Below the pieces are notes generated by a model. That model worked only from the letters and a program-made list of their open reading frames with translations. It did not search any database and was not told where the DNA came from. This document shows, in pieces, positions 21,461-32,821 of a stretch of DNA of 64,000 bases; position 1 is the first letter of the stretch, and every line of letters begins with the position of its first letter. The DNA comes from Bathynomus jamesi (lineage: Eukaryota > Arthropoda > Malacostraca > Isopoda > Cirolanidae). A program made the translations under genes and the position numbers. The stretch is from contig JAJOZX010009066.1 of assembly GCA_023014485.1 (NCBI GenBank), positions 75,001 to 139,000 of the forward strand, given 5' to 3'.

Positions 21461-23100
21461 GGAGCTGTAATTGATTTGAATGACTTCGGTCCCAATTTCA
21501 AACGTCGTGCCCAACGTATGAAGAACGGAAATGGTTTTTAGACAATGGCTGGCAAATCAATTTTGCGTGTTTCGTTCACCAGAGGGCGCTGAGACGGGCA
21601 ATAACGCCACCAATCAAGAAAAGTAAGTCCCCTTTAAAAGGAGAAACTGGGTCGAGGTAAATACACAACGTGTAGCGAGTTTGTCAAAATTTAAAAAAAC
21701 ACAAATGGTGAATTTCTCCAAGTGAATCCTTGAAGTTCTGAACAAAGGTGATGAGGATTTCCGAACGGTTCCGAATGTGCTTCTTTAAATGAGGTTTACT
21801 CTATGCGACAAAGGAGACGGACCTAAACCTTGGTTTTCACACTGGCATGAAGAGAAACTTACTTGAGAATAAGTGCTTAAATTTCACCTAGACTTCGTTA
21901 AAAATACAGGGTGCCCCAAAAAGTTGGGACCCTAAAAAAAATTGTTACCTAAACATTTTGGGAAATACTTTTTTTTTATCACCATGTATAATTATAAATG
22001 AACATAAACCGGCAGAAACATACATACGCACGTAAGTAAACAAACAAAGATAGATAGGTAAACATAGATAAATAGATACGATAGATAGATAGCGTTTCTA
22101 AATGAATCTCAAAATGCGACGGTAAGCGATTCTATCTAACTGAAATGGAAGACGAGCGCAATCTAATTCCCAGAATCAAAATGAATTAAAATATTAATTA
22201 TTAATTTATTAAAAAATTAATTAAAAAAATATAAATATATTCCTTTCACAAAGTCTAAAATTCTATAATTTAAATTACGAGAAATTATGTAAATTACTAA
22301 TTTCTTATAATTCGATTTCATTGTTCTAACCAACAATGATACTTTTCCCTAATTAAAATTAAGTCTTTTTAAGAACAGGGGAGAGCTTGAATCTATATTT
22401 CATATATTATAAGAATATTTATATACTGTATATTATTTATATAGAAAGTATATGTTAGGGGGTAAAGCATTCGCTGCTCGATATTTGATCTATGTTATGG
22501 ATAAAAGTTTGAAGATATTGTAATAAATGTAAATTTTTACCGTACCGACAGGGAAGCTATAGTAAGAGTTACAATTTATATCGTATATAAACGAGACACT
22601 AAAACAAGTTAGAAAAACCGTCCGATCCAATATTAATAACGGCTGGTTTTCACTTCCGGCTTGTGCCAGTTTGTATACTGGTTTAATCTGGCTCTCTCTC
22701 CGATTTCATTGGTTGTTTTATTCTCAGACTGGGTGGGTAACACGGAAAATTCATTATCACACACAAAACATTACATTACATTAATATAGACACCATGAAA
22801 TCATCTGAACCTATCGAGGTTACCCAAAGTAGATGATGGTCCGTAACTATAGTGAATGCCAAAATTATAAATCCATTTTTATTGTTACAAACAGCTACAA
22901 AATAACAAAAAAAAATGAGATTGAACTTTAATTCTTAATTCAATAACAAAAGGAAAGTATTATTGTTTGAAAAAAATAACGTTGGACCATAAATGAGATT
23001 ACGTATCAATAATTGTGACTCTACCAATCTCCTGCAGTAAAGTCCTGAGTTTACTGGTGAAGACTGTAAAGAGTCCTGATTACAGATACATTCCAAATGA
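21461..23100. other. Intergenic, solitary mariner-type end
   Basis: No gene. At about 21907-21930 a CAGGGTGCCCCAAAAAGTTG sequence looks like a mariner-type terminal repeat, but I see no matching partner. GATA-rich words occur near 22050-22095, and the remainder is AT-rich. A GC/AC run (about 23109-23137) closes the stretch. Confidence 0.5.
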
Positions 23101-23184
23101 TTTTATTTGGCGCGCGCGCACGCACACACACACACGCAGACTCGATGGAAAATTAACTCTGAAGTGCACTGTAAACACTTTCTA

Positions 23185-23640
23185 AAATATGCTGGGGGCT
23201 TCTGAACGGTATGGGATCGCTTCAGTGGGTATGGCACCAGAAACATTGCACCAGTCAGTGGTACCATGAAGGAAGAACAATATCATTCCACCATCCTAAT
23301 TCATCTTGCCATACACCAAGTAGCCATTGCCAACTAAGCTGAAACCTCATTCCTCGACAAGATAATGACCCGCACCCACAAAATCCAACTTTTGCATGAA
23401 TTATGAAATGCAAGAAGAAAAACAGATTTGCTGACTGTTGTGGAATGACCTCCAAAGTCACCTATATCTAAATCCAATTAAGCATTTAGAGACACTACTC
23501 ACATCTGAAAAGAAAAGGGACAATCCCAACAACTCTACTGATGATCATTTAAGCTACCATCAACAGACTGATTGAATCTGTGCTACAAGGAATAGCTGCT
23601 ATTTTGACTATAAAATGGAACGTACAAAATGAGATTATGG
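23185..23640 (+). pseudogene. Tc1-like transposase relic
   Basis: Conceptual translation across frames gives LNGMGSLQWV (from the Tc1 'GVGSLxFI' region) and PRQDNDPHPQNP (from the second catalytic block FQQDNDPKHT). Then comes a region rich in stops corresponding to SPDLNPIEHLW, read as YI*IQLSI*RH. The third catalytic site is thus beyond recognition. No terminal repeats are visible. An old decayed copy. Confidence 0.6.
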
Positions 23641-23732
23641 TCTACATTTATGGCCAACGATCATTACGATACTTACAAATTAATGTTGTAAAAGAAGGTC
23701 AATAAATGCTCTCTAGTATGTATACTATACCA

Positions 23733-23736
<4 letters not shown>

Positions 23737-23799
<63 letters not shown>
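23737..23799 (+). repeat. (TA)n microsatellite
   Basis: About 31 TA units, directly against the left end of the transposon at 23800. Confidence 0.95.
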
Positions 23800-23802
<3 letters not shown>

Positions 23803-25636
23803 GGTGACAATAAAAATCGAAAGTTGGAGTTTTTTATTGGCCATTTGTTCAATGCTGCTACTACATGAGAAAACAATGTACTGTAAATATTAGGTCATTC
23901 AGATAATATTTAAGGGTGTCTCAAGTGAGGTAAATAATTCTCCTTATAACAAAAATTAATTATTCATTACCTAGTAAAAATAAATTAATATTTTTTTTAA
24001 TTAATGTAAATAAACGTTAGTTTTAGTTCATAAGGTTTAAGTGCAGGCGTACTCCAATCGTAATAAGTAAATAATATATTTACTAAATATATTCCAGGGT
24101 GTCTTTCATTCAATTGTAGACCACCCATTAATTCTTGCTTTTCCTCAAGCCATACCCCTTTTTCAATGTACCAGGCTGAGACTTCCTATGATCCTCAACA
24201 ACCTGCAAGAGATGTTGGCGCTGTTCTTCATTCTTCGTAATCTTTGTATTGAAGGCCTGGATCAAGGCAATTCCCCTCTCTGCCATGTCATTGATGACTT
24301 TTAGTCCTTCAACTATAGTCAAACCAGTCTTGAAATCTTCGTCATCCGGCCAGGTCTCTGGTTTCTTGGACAAGAAACCATCATTAATTTTTAGAAGTTC
24401 AAAGAGAACTTTGATCCTTTCGAGGCAAAGTCTGAGAGCTGCTTTGTTGAAATGGAAGAAACAGCAGGTATTGGGGCTCGTTTTGGAGGATCTTCAGCAG
24501 CTTCTTTTTCCAGGATTGATCGAGCGATATTCTTTTTCGTCGTTGCATTGATACCTTTATCAAAGAGTGCGAGACCAATCAAGTACTCGCTGAGGTACCA
24601 TAAGTGACGACCGAGGACAATAAGGCAGGATGCTGAGATCTTTTCATCGTGGTACTTTGCTAGGTCTTGAAGAAGCTTCAAATCATTCGCGGGAGCAGAT
24701 GAAGGACTGCTGGCCATGAACCACGCGCTGACATATAACTCCAGGGCAAAAAATACAAATCGTTTTAAGCCAGACATTTCACGAGTTGTAAGTCTGAACT
24801 GATGGGAAAGCAGCAGGATTTTTAATGAATAAATTACTTTTGCCATCCAACGTGCTCGGTGAAGTGCTCCAGGTCACCGAAACCTAAAGTTAGGTAAATT
24901 ACCTCCAAGGATTGTAATCGACAACTCCAAGAATTCACGGTAATCATCCCTCGGCTGATGTTTTGTCAGATATAGATTCCAGCAAGCGATCAGTTCTTCT
25001 CGATTCTCATTCAGACTCGATGGAAGGTCTGACAGGGTCTTGTACTTATCTTGGCAAATTGTATTCCACGTCTCTTTGAAGCGGGAGAATAGGAGGATAT
25101 CTGGACCAGATGATGGTCCCATTCATTCCATGTACGCCAATAATAATATAATCAATATATCAAAATAAAAAATATTACCTTAGATATCTTAAAAGAATCA
25201 GGAGAGAACTTCTAAGCGTTGTTTTCAGTCAGGCAGTCGTATGCAAAATGAACTTGAAGCACCAAAAGCTGATCATCCAAAGATTGATACACATCATATT
25301 ATTTAACGATTTATTTATGAAAATTTTAATTTAATGAAATAAATTAATCAATTTGCATAATCTATAGTATGAAATAAAGGAAACAATTCTATTAAATTAT
25401 ATAATACACTTGCATTCTCGAAACATTTTTGTTTTTGAAGCGGTCGAAACTCGTTCATTCTTGAAATTTCTTCCGCGTGACAATTTCATTCATGTGACTC
25501 GAGGCACCCCTAAATGCTTTCCGAATTCCATGAGATTTCGTCTACGGTGTTTCCTCATAGGGTGGCAGCATTGGACAAATGGCCGGCAAATTGTTTTGAA
25601 TTTCAAATTTTATCCCTATAAGAAGTTGTCACCCTA
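23800..25636 (-). mobile_element. DNA transposon of unassigned superfamily
   Basis: Both ends read TAGGGTGACAA inward, and the subterminal regions match for about 80 bp with gaps: GGCCATTTGTTCAATGCTGC on the left, complement of GCAGCATTGGACAAATGGCC on the right. A (TA)n tract lies at the left and TATA at the right. The only coding sequence is on the minus strand (24128-25122). About 1.8 kb. Confidence 0.75.
24128..25122 (-). pseudogene. Transposon-encoded protein of unknown family, two frameshifts
   Basis: Three colinear open segments: 25122-24874 (starts GPSSGPDILLFSRFKETWN), 24846-24391 (with RARWMAKVIYSLKILLLSHQ just upstream of and at its start, then VLGRHLWYLSEYLIGLALFD) and 24373-24128 (KVINDMAERGIALIQAFNTK, ending in a basic tail). 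They join into one protein of about 330 residues if two small indels are ignored. I do not recognise a DDE motif and cannot name the superfamily. The text is well conserved between indels, so decay is recent. The N-terminus may be incomplete. Confidence 0.6.
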
Positions 25637-25641
25637 ATATA

Positions 25642-26547
25642 CAGGGCGTCCCAAAAAAATGTATACACACTTTAAATAATTATAAAGGCAGTGTTTATTA
25701 AAATACATTTCATTTTCAAAATGTAATAGAATCTACAGACATTATTTAATTGTTTTGTCAACGCCTGTTTTCAAACCGACGTCCGTTCTGGTCCAGGCAC
25801 TGCTGATAACGCGAAGCAATGGAATCGCAAACATCACGAAACATTTCGTTTGGTATTTGTGTGCATTCTCGTTCAATGGCTGCTCTCAATTCAGCGACTG
25901 TTGCAGGTTTTATAGCGTAGACGTTGTCTTTTAAGTATCCCCATAAAAAAAAAGTCTAGTGGTGTGAGGTCTGGTGAACGCGGAGGGTATTCTACGAAAC
26001 CCCTTCGTCCAATCCACATCCACATCGTGCCAAGTACCACTCGCAATACTCCACTCTTCGGTCCGGATCATCTTCATTAATAGCATGGACTAATCTTGGA
26101 ATGTAACTTTTCCATTGACAGCGCTTCAAAATGCGTTGGACAGACGATTCTGAAATTCCTACCTCACGACTCGCTTGCCGCACAGATTTTCTTGGACTTT
26201 GGTGATACGTTTCCAGTACTCTTTCTTGCTTTGTGGGGCTTGTCGATGTCCGTGGTCTTCCGGAACGCTTCTTGTGGACATTCTGAACAGTTCCATCGGC
26301 TTCAAACTTATCTCTAATTCGAGTGATGGTAAGTCGCGTTGGTGGATCTGTTTGAAACTCCCTCTAAACTGTCTTTGCACTTCAACTGCGTTTTCACACT
26401 TCCAGTAGCATTTTAGAATGAATTTCCTTTGTTCAAAGCTTAGTCTGACTGCCATTATTAATTCTAATGGGTTTAACTTGGAAAGAAAGAAACATCAATT
26501 GAGCTATCAGCTGTTAAAGTGTGTATACATTTTTTTGGGACGCCCTG
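25642..26547 (-). mobile_element. Internally deleted mariner, copy 1
   Basis: The termini CAGGGCGTCCCAAAAAAATG and its complement are perfect inverted repeats with TA on both sides. 906 bp. It starts 6 bp after the end of the preceding transposon. Sister copies with the same internal deletion are at 45577-46481 and 61201-62079. Confidence 0.9.
25758..26455 (-). pseudogene. Mariner transposase lacking the catalytic centre, copy 1
   Basis: The N-terminus [20 protein letters not shown] begins at 26455. The HTH region includes [33 protein letters not shown] and [18 protein letters not shown]. After [16 protein letters not shown] (about 26025) the protein jumps to [20 protein letters not shown]. 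The first two catalytic aspartates and everything between are therefore missing. The C-terminus (RECTQIPNEMFRDVCDSIAS...) is kept. A poly-T length change in the 'LDFFLWG' codons and a 1-bp loss near 26365 add frameshifts. It cannot transpose alone. Confidence 0.9.
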
Positions 26548-26574
26548 TATATGTATCCTTAAATGGGCTACTGT

Positions 26575-26745
26575 AATCACCTCCCACAAGATTAGCGAGC
26601 GAAGTAACCGACGCTGGGCTTGTTCACTGTTTGTATGGGTAACCATCTTTTGCGTCCATGCAGATAATGCAGCGATCCGTGGTTCGGATTCCACGTTAAG
26701 CAGTAGGTTTCTGTCAAATGGACATGGCCGCTTGTACACTGTAAA
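26575..26745 (+). repeat. tRNA-derived SINE-like repeat, copy 1
   Basis: A B-box-like GTGGTTCGGATTCCACGTTA is followed by AGCAGTAGGT at about 26679-26708. Related segments occur at 46890-46960 and 62122-62260, each with TTCG(G/A)AT-TC and then TAA(A/G)C(T/A)GTA(G/A)GT. The upstream part is less conserved. Confidence 0.5.
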
Positions 26746-27037
26746 ACAAAGACATTATCTCTGCATCAAGAAATTTCTGTAAAGCATCTAAAATGTATTA
26801 TTTTAATATGTTCCATTTATAACCTTCATACTGAAAACGTGCCACAAAAGTGTCAATCGTCTGTTTCTAAAGTATTTGTATAGTAATTTCCGTAGCAAAT
26901 ATTTCTTAATATGTCTAAAACGTGTCAAAAAACTCGCTCTATAAAAGTGAAATTCGATTTTTGAGTAATAGTAAATTCTGTCGAAAAATTGAGGGAATCT
27001 GACAGATGATCAGACAAAGACGGATAAATAGAGGAAA

Positions 27038-27088
<51 letters not shown>

Positions 27089-27420
27089 CGAATAGATAGA
27101 CAGACAGACAAAACAGATGAATAAGTAGGTAACTACATAAAAAATTCGCACATTGGATGTGATCATGTCTCGATTGAGAAATAGGAGACTATTAATAATT
27201 ATATTGAGGCGTCGCGCGGCACAAAGACGAATGTGCCAAAACAAAGTTTTGAGAAAAACGGCTTTAAAGTTTGAGAGACTCATAACTCTATTAAAATAGA
27301 TGTAATTCGATGGCTTTTTTAAAATCTTGTAATTTTATGATCATTGAATGAGCGAATGATTAAATGTCAAAACAGAAGCGTTTAAATGCAAAAAACTTCA
27401 CTTTTCTACGTAAAGGTCAA
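26746..27420. other. Intergenic with (TA)n at 27040-27084
   Basis: AT-rich, no gene. The only distinct feature is a run of about 22 TA units followed by GACAGACAGACA. Confidence 0.6.
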
Positions 27421-27421
27421 A

Positions 27422-27593
27422 ATATGATAATAAAAACCCACTCTATTAGACAGAGTTTATTTCCACAACAGTTTCGATGCCCACTGGCATCCTCTTTGGG
27501 TGGATACAGAAATACCCGAAGAGGATGCCAGTGGGCATCGAAACTGTTGTGGAAATAAACTCTGTCTATTAGAGTGGGTTTTTATTATCATAG
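27422..27593. repeat. Short palindromic repeat, copy 2
   Basis: TATGATAATAAAAACCCACT is mirrored by AGTGGGTTTTTATTATCATA. The inner arms match those of the copy at 7742-7884 (TTTCCACAACAGTTTCGATG and complement). The centre, about 27500-27515, differs from copy 1. The palindrome extends into the flank, which suggests a longer original arm. Confidence 0.85.
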
Positions 27594-27959
27594 AAGCGTT
27601 TAAAGTTATAAAAAACGAAATTTTCGCCCGTTGGTTGATTCGTCATTGTGTCACGCGATGCTTTATTACACAGCGTTCTCCAAAATTCACGCAACCCACA
27701 ACAGGGAGCTCATAAATTCTTCATCAAATAATACAGTGTAGCCTAACAATTCTAAATATACCGTAATTTAGAACAGGATTGATCTTAAGCTATCCCCACG
27801 CATTTGTTATACTCGCTAGGAATAGGCACAAGTTTAAAATTAGGTCAGTCGAGGCTACGGCAAGTGGTTAAGTTTCATATAAGTTGTTAGTTGTTCACAA
27901 AACAACAACACTTTTGTATTATTGAAGTGTATTTTGCCACTGAATCTTTCATAAATCTA
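27594..27959. other. Intergenic, no gene seen
   Basis: Possible 5' untranslated part of the mariner that follows; no terminal repeat was recognised. Confidence 0.4.
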
Positions 27960-28825
27960 CCAATGAGGAAATGCCAAACAAAACACTTTCTCGACCAGTA
28001 GAGCGATTCAGGAAATGGGCTCTGTAGGTGACGCTGATAAAAGGAATGGACGCCCGAGTGTGATTAATCGGGATGTACTGGATGATTCACAGGAATGGCT
28101 TACCCGTTCGCCAAAAAAATCTTTACGGTAGGTGTCACAGGAGATACAACCTGCCGGAAAGTTCAGTTTTATCCGTATCGGGTCCAAGTCATCTGTGAAT
28201 TGAATGGGCCAGACAAGGAAAGAGAGACTACAGTAGTGTACAATACTACCCTGGTTTAAGCAGTTTGCTCGCTCACCCGAAGATCTTGGACGGAACATTT
28301 TTCTCTGATGAAACTTGGTGCCACCTCGGTGGGCATGTAAACATTCAGAATATAAAGAACTGGGTTACGTAGATTCCTCAAATAGGAGTGTGGTGTGCAG
28401 TCTCGCGGCGAAGAACAGTTGGACCACTCTACGGAAACTGTAGGTACCGAAGAATCAAAAACATAAATGAATAGGTCATCACACTGTTATGTACTGAAGA
28501 ACGACGTAATGCCTGGTTCCAATTCTAACAAGATGGGATACCAGCTCATACAGCCCGAGAAAATTGGAACCCATTCAGAACTTCTTCGGCGAGAGAATAA
28601 AAAAGTATGACTCTTTGTTCGCCCCGATCCCCAGGCTTGGCTCCACCGGATTATTTTCTATGTGAATACATCAAGAAAGCGTATACCAACAATCTTAGGG
28701 ACACAGATGACTTTAAGGGGAACATAACAACCTGCATAAACATCACCGCGTCTATTCTGCAGCGTGTTTTTAGGAACATGAGTTATAAGCGTGCGAATAT
28801 GCATATTCAAGAAAGTTGTTTTTAA
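27960..28825 (+). pseudogene. Mariner transposase with mutated third catalytic Asp
   Basis: Nearly the whole protein can be followed across frames: KRNGRPSVINRDVLDDSQEW and RSPKKSLR (HTH/linker), FFSDETWCHLGGHVN (first Asp), FQF*QDGIPAHTA (second Asp, with an in-frame stop) and PRSPGLAPPDYFLCEYIKKA. In the third block the usual SPDLAP reads SPGLAP, so the last metal-binding Asp is Gly. At least three stops plus frameshifts are present. The final 72-aa frame ends at 28825. Terminal repeats were not identified. Confidence 0.75.
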
Positions 28826-28919
28826 CGCGCTGGTCGTGCCGTAGTTTTTGTTGTTTGTCACCCTCCGTCACCAGTGCCCTAAAAAGTTCAAAGGAATAAA
28901 AGTTTTCATTCGTGATATT

Positions 28920-29084
28920 TATTTCTAAATGTAGGGAAATGTAGGGAAATATAGAGAAATATATATATATATATCTCTTCCACCAAATCTCACAAACGAG
29001 GCAGGCTGCTGCAGAGGTCGCAGGTCAATCTTAAACCGTCGTTCAAAGCCATCAAGCAAGTTACGGTGGTTCTATAAAATCTTG

Positions 29085-29125
<41 letters not shown>
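28920..29125 (+). repeat. AT-rich repeats and (TA)n
   Basis: ATGTAGGGAA-type short tandem units (about 28929-28965) run into a TA stretch, then (TA)n at about 29086-29122 directly before the next element. Confidence 0.7.
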
Positions 29126-29126
<1 letters not shown>

Positions 29127-29131
29127 GCACA

Positions 29132-29498
29132 CAGGGTGTATCAAAAGTCCATTCCCATGGGAATTTTGTGTTAATAATATTTTGCATTTAGAGGTTCAGA
29201 TAATTGAAAATATGGATTACTATAGAGATCAAGAGGAAGTGGAAATTGTTTTGCTAAATGTTGTTGGAAGAAGCCAGAGGGAGGCGTGTCCTTTATTCCA
29301 AGAACAACATCCTGTTTCGTCATTGTCACGTTAGCGAACCAGGTGGTCGTTCATGGAATAAGCGACGTGTTTCCCTCTGGCTTCTATCAGCAACATGCAG
29401 CAAAACAGTTTCCACCTTCTCTTCATTTGTACAGTCACCAAATCACCAATATCTTCAATTATTTGAAATCTAAATAAACAACTAACACAAAATACCAA
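29132..29498. mobile_element. Palindromic mariner-like 5'/5' element, right end truncated
   Basis: The left terminus CAGGGTGTATCAAAAGTCC leads into a UTR and an N-terminal reading frame (MDYYRDQEEVEIVLL, then RSQREACPLFQEQHP; HTH of the DUF4817 type). From about 29355 to 29498 the same sequence returns inverted (GGAATAAGCGACGTGTTTCC...). The right end stops in AACACAAAATACCA, before the outer terminal repeat, where the (GA)n of CR1 copy B begins. The CR1 insertion probably removed the right end. Confidence 0.75.
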
Positions 29499-29501
29499 TA
29501 T

Positions 29502-29553
<52 letters not shown>

Positions 29554-29639
29554 ACAAGGAGTTACAAGGAAAAGAAGTACCTCAAAAGGCCTTGCGGCCC
29601 ATACCGAGGAGGTACCAATGGCAACGGGTGCCAGGGAAA

Positions 29640-30036
29640 ATTTTGTCTCAACTATGCTAGCAGTAGTAGAAAACTGGATAGAAAAGTAGAAGGCTCTCTC
29701 CCCACCCTCCGCTCCCTCCCTGCCAGAGGCAGGTACGGAAAAAGGTTGAAGAAAATACCTTGACCCTGGAAAAGTAGCCAAGGAAATTTTACAGGAAAGT
29801 GGAGAATATATAAATAGCTCTATATTTAGCTTGCTCACAGAGACCGAGCAAGCGAACTCCTGCAGAGTTTTCTGAGGTTTTAATCTTAAACTATGAGTGT
29901 GTTCAGTACTTTGTCTAGCCTATTTTTAAACAGATTTACACTTTGACTGGAAACAACCTCTGAGGGAAGTTGGTTCCAGATATTAACTATTTTATAGGAA
30001 AGAAATTTCCGCAGACTGAGGTCCTAAATGTCTTTA
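29640..30036 (-). other. CR1 copy B 3' region with second RT C-terminus
   Basis: Downstream of the RT stop (30042) the minus strand reads YKIVNIWNQLPSEVVSSQSV and NRLDKVLNTLIV before the 3' UTR proper. This is a second, diverged version of the last 50 residues of a CR1 RT, comparable to YKICDTWNRLPSEVVNSSSV of the main ORF. Copy A lacks this block. The UTR core (TCCAGGGTCAAGGTATTTTC) recurs at 60253. Confidence 0.7.
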
Positions 30037-30041
30037 CACAC

Positions 30042-32821
30042 TCAAATAGTGTGCAAGATTTCGTCTAACCTTTTCTTGAACTGATCCACAGAGGAACTGT
30101 TCACAACTTCCGAAGGTAACCTGTTCCATGTGTCACAGATCTTATACGTAACGTAATTCCCACACACACTAGTCCTAAACCGTTTCAAATCCAACTTCCA
30201 ACCATTGTTGCGAGTTGGGTTATCATTTAAACTAAACATACTTCTAAAATCGACATCGTTGAACCCTCGTAAGAGCTTGAAAACCTCGATCAGTTGACCG
30301 CGCAGCCTCCGAGTTTCAAGCGAAAACAAGTTCAGGGCGCGTAACCGTCGATTGTAGCCCATATGCCTAACGGAAGGGATCAACTTTGTGGCCCTCGCCT
30401 GCACTCGCTCCAGCCTCTCAATATCTTTCCTGAGGGTGGGCGACCAGAACTGCACAGCATACTCCAGGTACGGCCGAACAAGGGAATTGTACAGTGAGAG
30501 CACAATCTCCTTGTTCCGAAACTGAAATTGCCTCCTGATATAACCCAATAGTTTCTGGGCTTTCTTTTCCACCTCTACACACTGTTTCGTAAATTAAGGT
30601 CGCTGCTAATCAGCACACCCAAGTCCTTTTCTAAATCAGTCACCTCGATATTACTGCCCAACATCGAGTAGTCCGACTTGGGATTGGCGTAGCCAATGTG
30701 CATCACTTTGCATTTACCCAAGTTAAACGGCATTTGCCATTTTTCGGACCACTCTCCTATCCTACCTAGGTCCGCACGCAGTTCCTCGATCGCTTCGGGC
30801 GTCCCAACACATTGGCCCCAAGCTTGGTGTCATCAGCGAATTTGGCGATCCGACTGACGATGCCACCGTCGATATCATTTATGTAAATGGTAAACAACAG
30901 TGGCCCCAAAACGGAACCCTGAGGAACCCCACTAGTGACCGAGGCCCAACCCGAACTAGCCCCTTTAATTACCACCCTCTGCCGCCTATTCCTCAGCCAG
31001 TTTTCAATCCACCTACCTATTTCCCCACCGATACCCAGCGCGCGCACTTTCGCCATTAGCCGGCGGCGAGGTACCTTATCAAAGGCTTTCTGAAAGTCGA
31101 GATAAAGTATATCAATCGCCCTACTCTTATCGTACTCACTCAACATGACGTGGAAAAACTCGAGCAAGTTGGTGAGACACGACCTATGCCGTCTAAACCC
31201 ATGTTGGGAGTCCCCAAGCAGCTTGTAGGAATCCAAATGGTCAACGATTCTATCAGCTATTATCCTTTCTAATAATTTACCTACAACTGAAGTGAGACTA
31301 ATAGGACGATAGTTCCCTGGACTTTCGTGATCCCCTTTCTTAAAGATAGGGGTCACGTTGGCCTCCCTCCAGTCACCAGGCACCTGGCCCATCACCAACG
31401 ATTTGTTGAAGACTGTAGCCAGGTGGGGAGCCACCTGGTCGCGCACTTCTCGCAAAACACTGGGGAGAAACTGGTCTGGCCCAGGAGCCTTAAACGCGCT
31501 CAGTTTGTCTATTCTATGAGCAACGACTGTCGCGGTACATCTAACACTATCCAGGCCAGCACCTTCGTGCCTCACAGCTGGCTCGGGGATGACGCGGGTA
31601 TCCTCCCTGGTGAACACTCCCGCAAAGTACTCATTAAGCACATTAGCGATGTCCGCGTCGGAGGTCCGCAGAACGCCGCTTCCGTCCTTTAAAGGACCTA
31701 TCATGCTTCTAATGGGCTTTCTACTATTAACATAACTGAAGAACTCCTTAGGGTTCCCCTTGCAGAGGCTTGCCACCCGTAGTTCTTCGTTACGTTTCGC
31801 TAGCCTAACCTTCGCCTTCACTTCCCTACACAGGCGGACATACGCTTCAGTGTTCTCGTGGGAACGATTGGCCTTCGCCCTCCTATACGCTACTTTCCTA
31901 TTTCGGATAGCCGAAGCGATGCCACGATTGAACCACTTAGGCTGCGTTGAAGCAGGGGTGACCGGTTTTGAGGGTATGGCAGCAGACTGCAGCACCATAA
32001 ACTCATCCCGGAATGCACTCCACACTCCCTCAACATCGCCGCCAACCTCTAACCCCATCTCTGCTACGCTATCCCTGAGGCTAACAAAGTTCGCCCGCCA
32101 GATCGAGCTTACTGCCTCTCGAGTTACTACGCTTCACCCGAGGGACGCACACACGGAACCTAATAAGACCGTGATCACTCCCGCCCAACGATTCGTCAAC
32201 GGTGAGGCCAGTGACGAGGTTGTCTTCGGTCGTGAATACTAAGTCTAGAACGCTTTCGCCTCATGTAGGCTCGTTGACCCACTGAGTGAGGAAGTTCTCA
32301 TCAGCAAAGTCAACTAGCCTCCTCCCTTCAGCATCAGCAGTCCTGTTTTCCCACTTTATGCCGCGACAGTTGAAGTCTCCTAAAACTACACACACCCTAT
32401 CCCCTAGCAGGCTACTGAGTTCGGTGTACAGGGCTGTATCGTCCTCGAGGAGGAGATGCGGAGGTCTGTACACCAAGATTAACCTATAGTTCGTCCCTCC
32501 CACGTTCAGATCGACGCCAAGCAGCTCCCGTTCCGACCGGAACTGGCAGTCAACCGGACTCAACGTGTCTCTGACGTATATTAGTACCCCACCCCCCTCC
32601 CCACGGGTGCGGTCTTTGCGAAACATTCTATACCCGGGAATTTCGAACTCCCCAACGTAGTCCCTACGATCAGTATGAATCCAGGACTCGGTGATAGCAA
32701 CGATATCCTGGTATTCTGATGCTAAGAGCGCCCGTAGCTCGCAAAACTTGTTCCTAATTGACCTAGCATTAAAAAGCATTGCACGGAGGGAGCCTTCCCT
32801 ATTCTGACCGCCCCCTAGCAC
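30042..32821 (-). pseudogene. CR1 ORF2: endonuclease plus reverse transcriptase, copy B
   Basis: From 32821 down: APE-type endonuclease with LFNARSIRNKFCELRALL, AITESWI (catalytic Glu), GEGGGVLIYVRD, VYRPP and VLGDFNC (Asp/Asn). The SDH block lies near 32180. RT follows with NVTPIFKKGDHESPGNYRPI, LYLDFQKAFDKVP, GVPQGSVLGPLLF, FADDTKLGAN and the thumb, ending at 30042. Frame breaks near 32260-32060, 30805 (extra bases in GTPEAIEEL) and 30597 separate three long frames (32821-32261, 32058-30766, 30572-30042). It would otherwise encode the nicking and cDNA synthesis functions. Confidence 0.88.

Noticed and set aside
21110..21541. 143-aa plus-strand ORF with Arg-Glu repeats
   Set aside because: Antisense of the CR1 endonuclease plus translated (GA)n.
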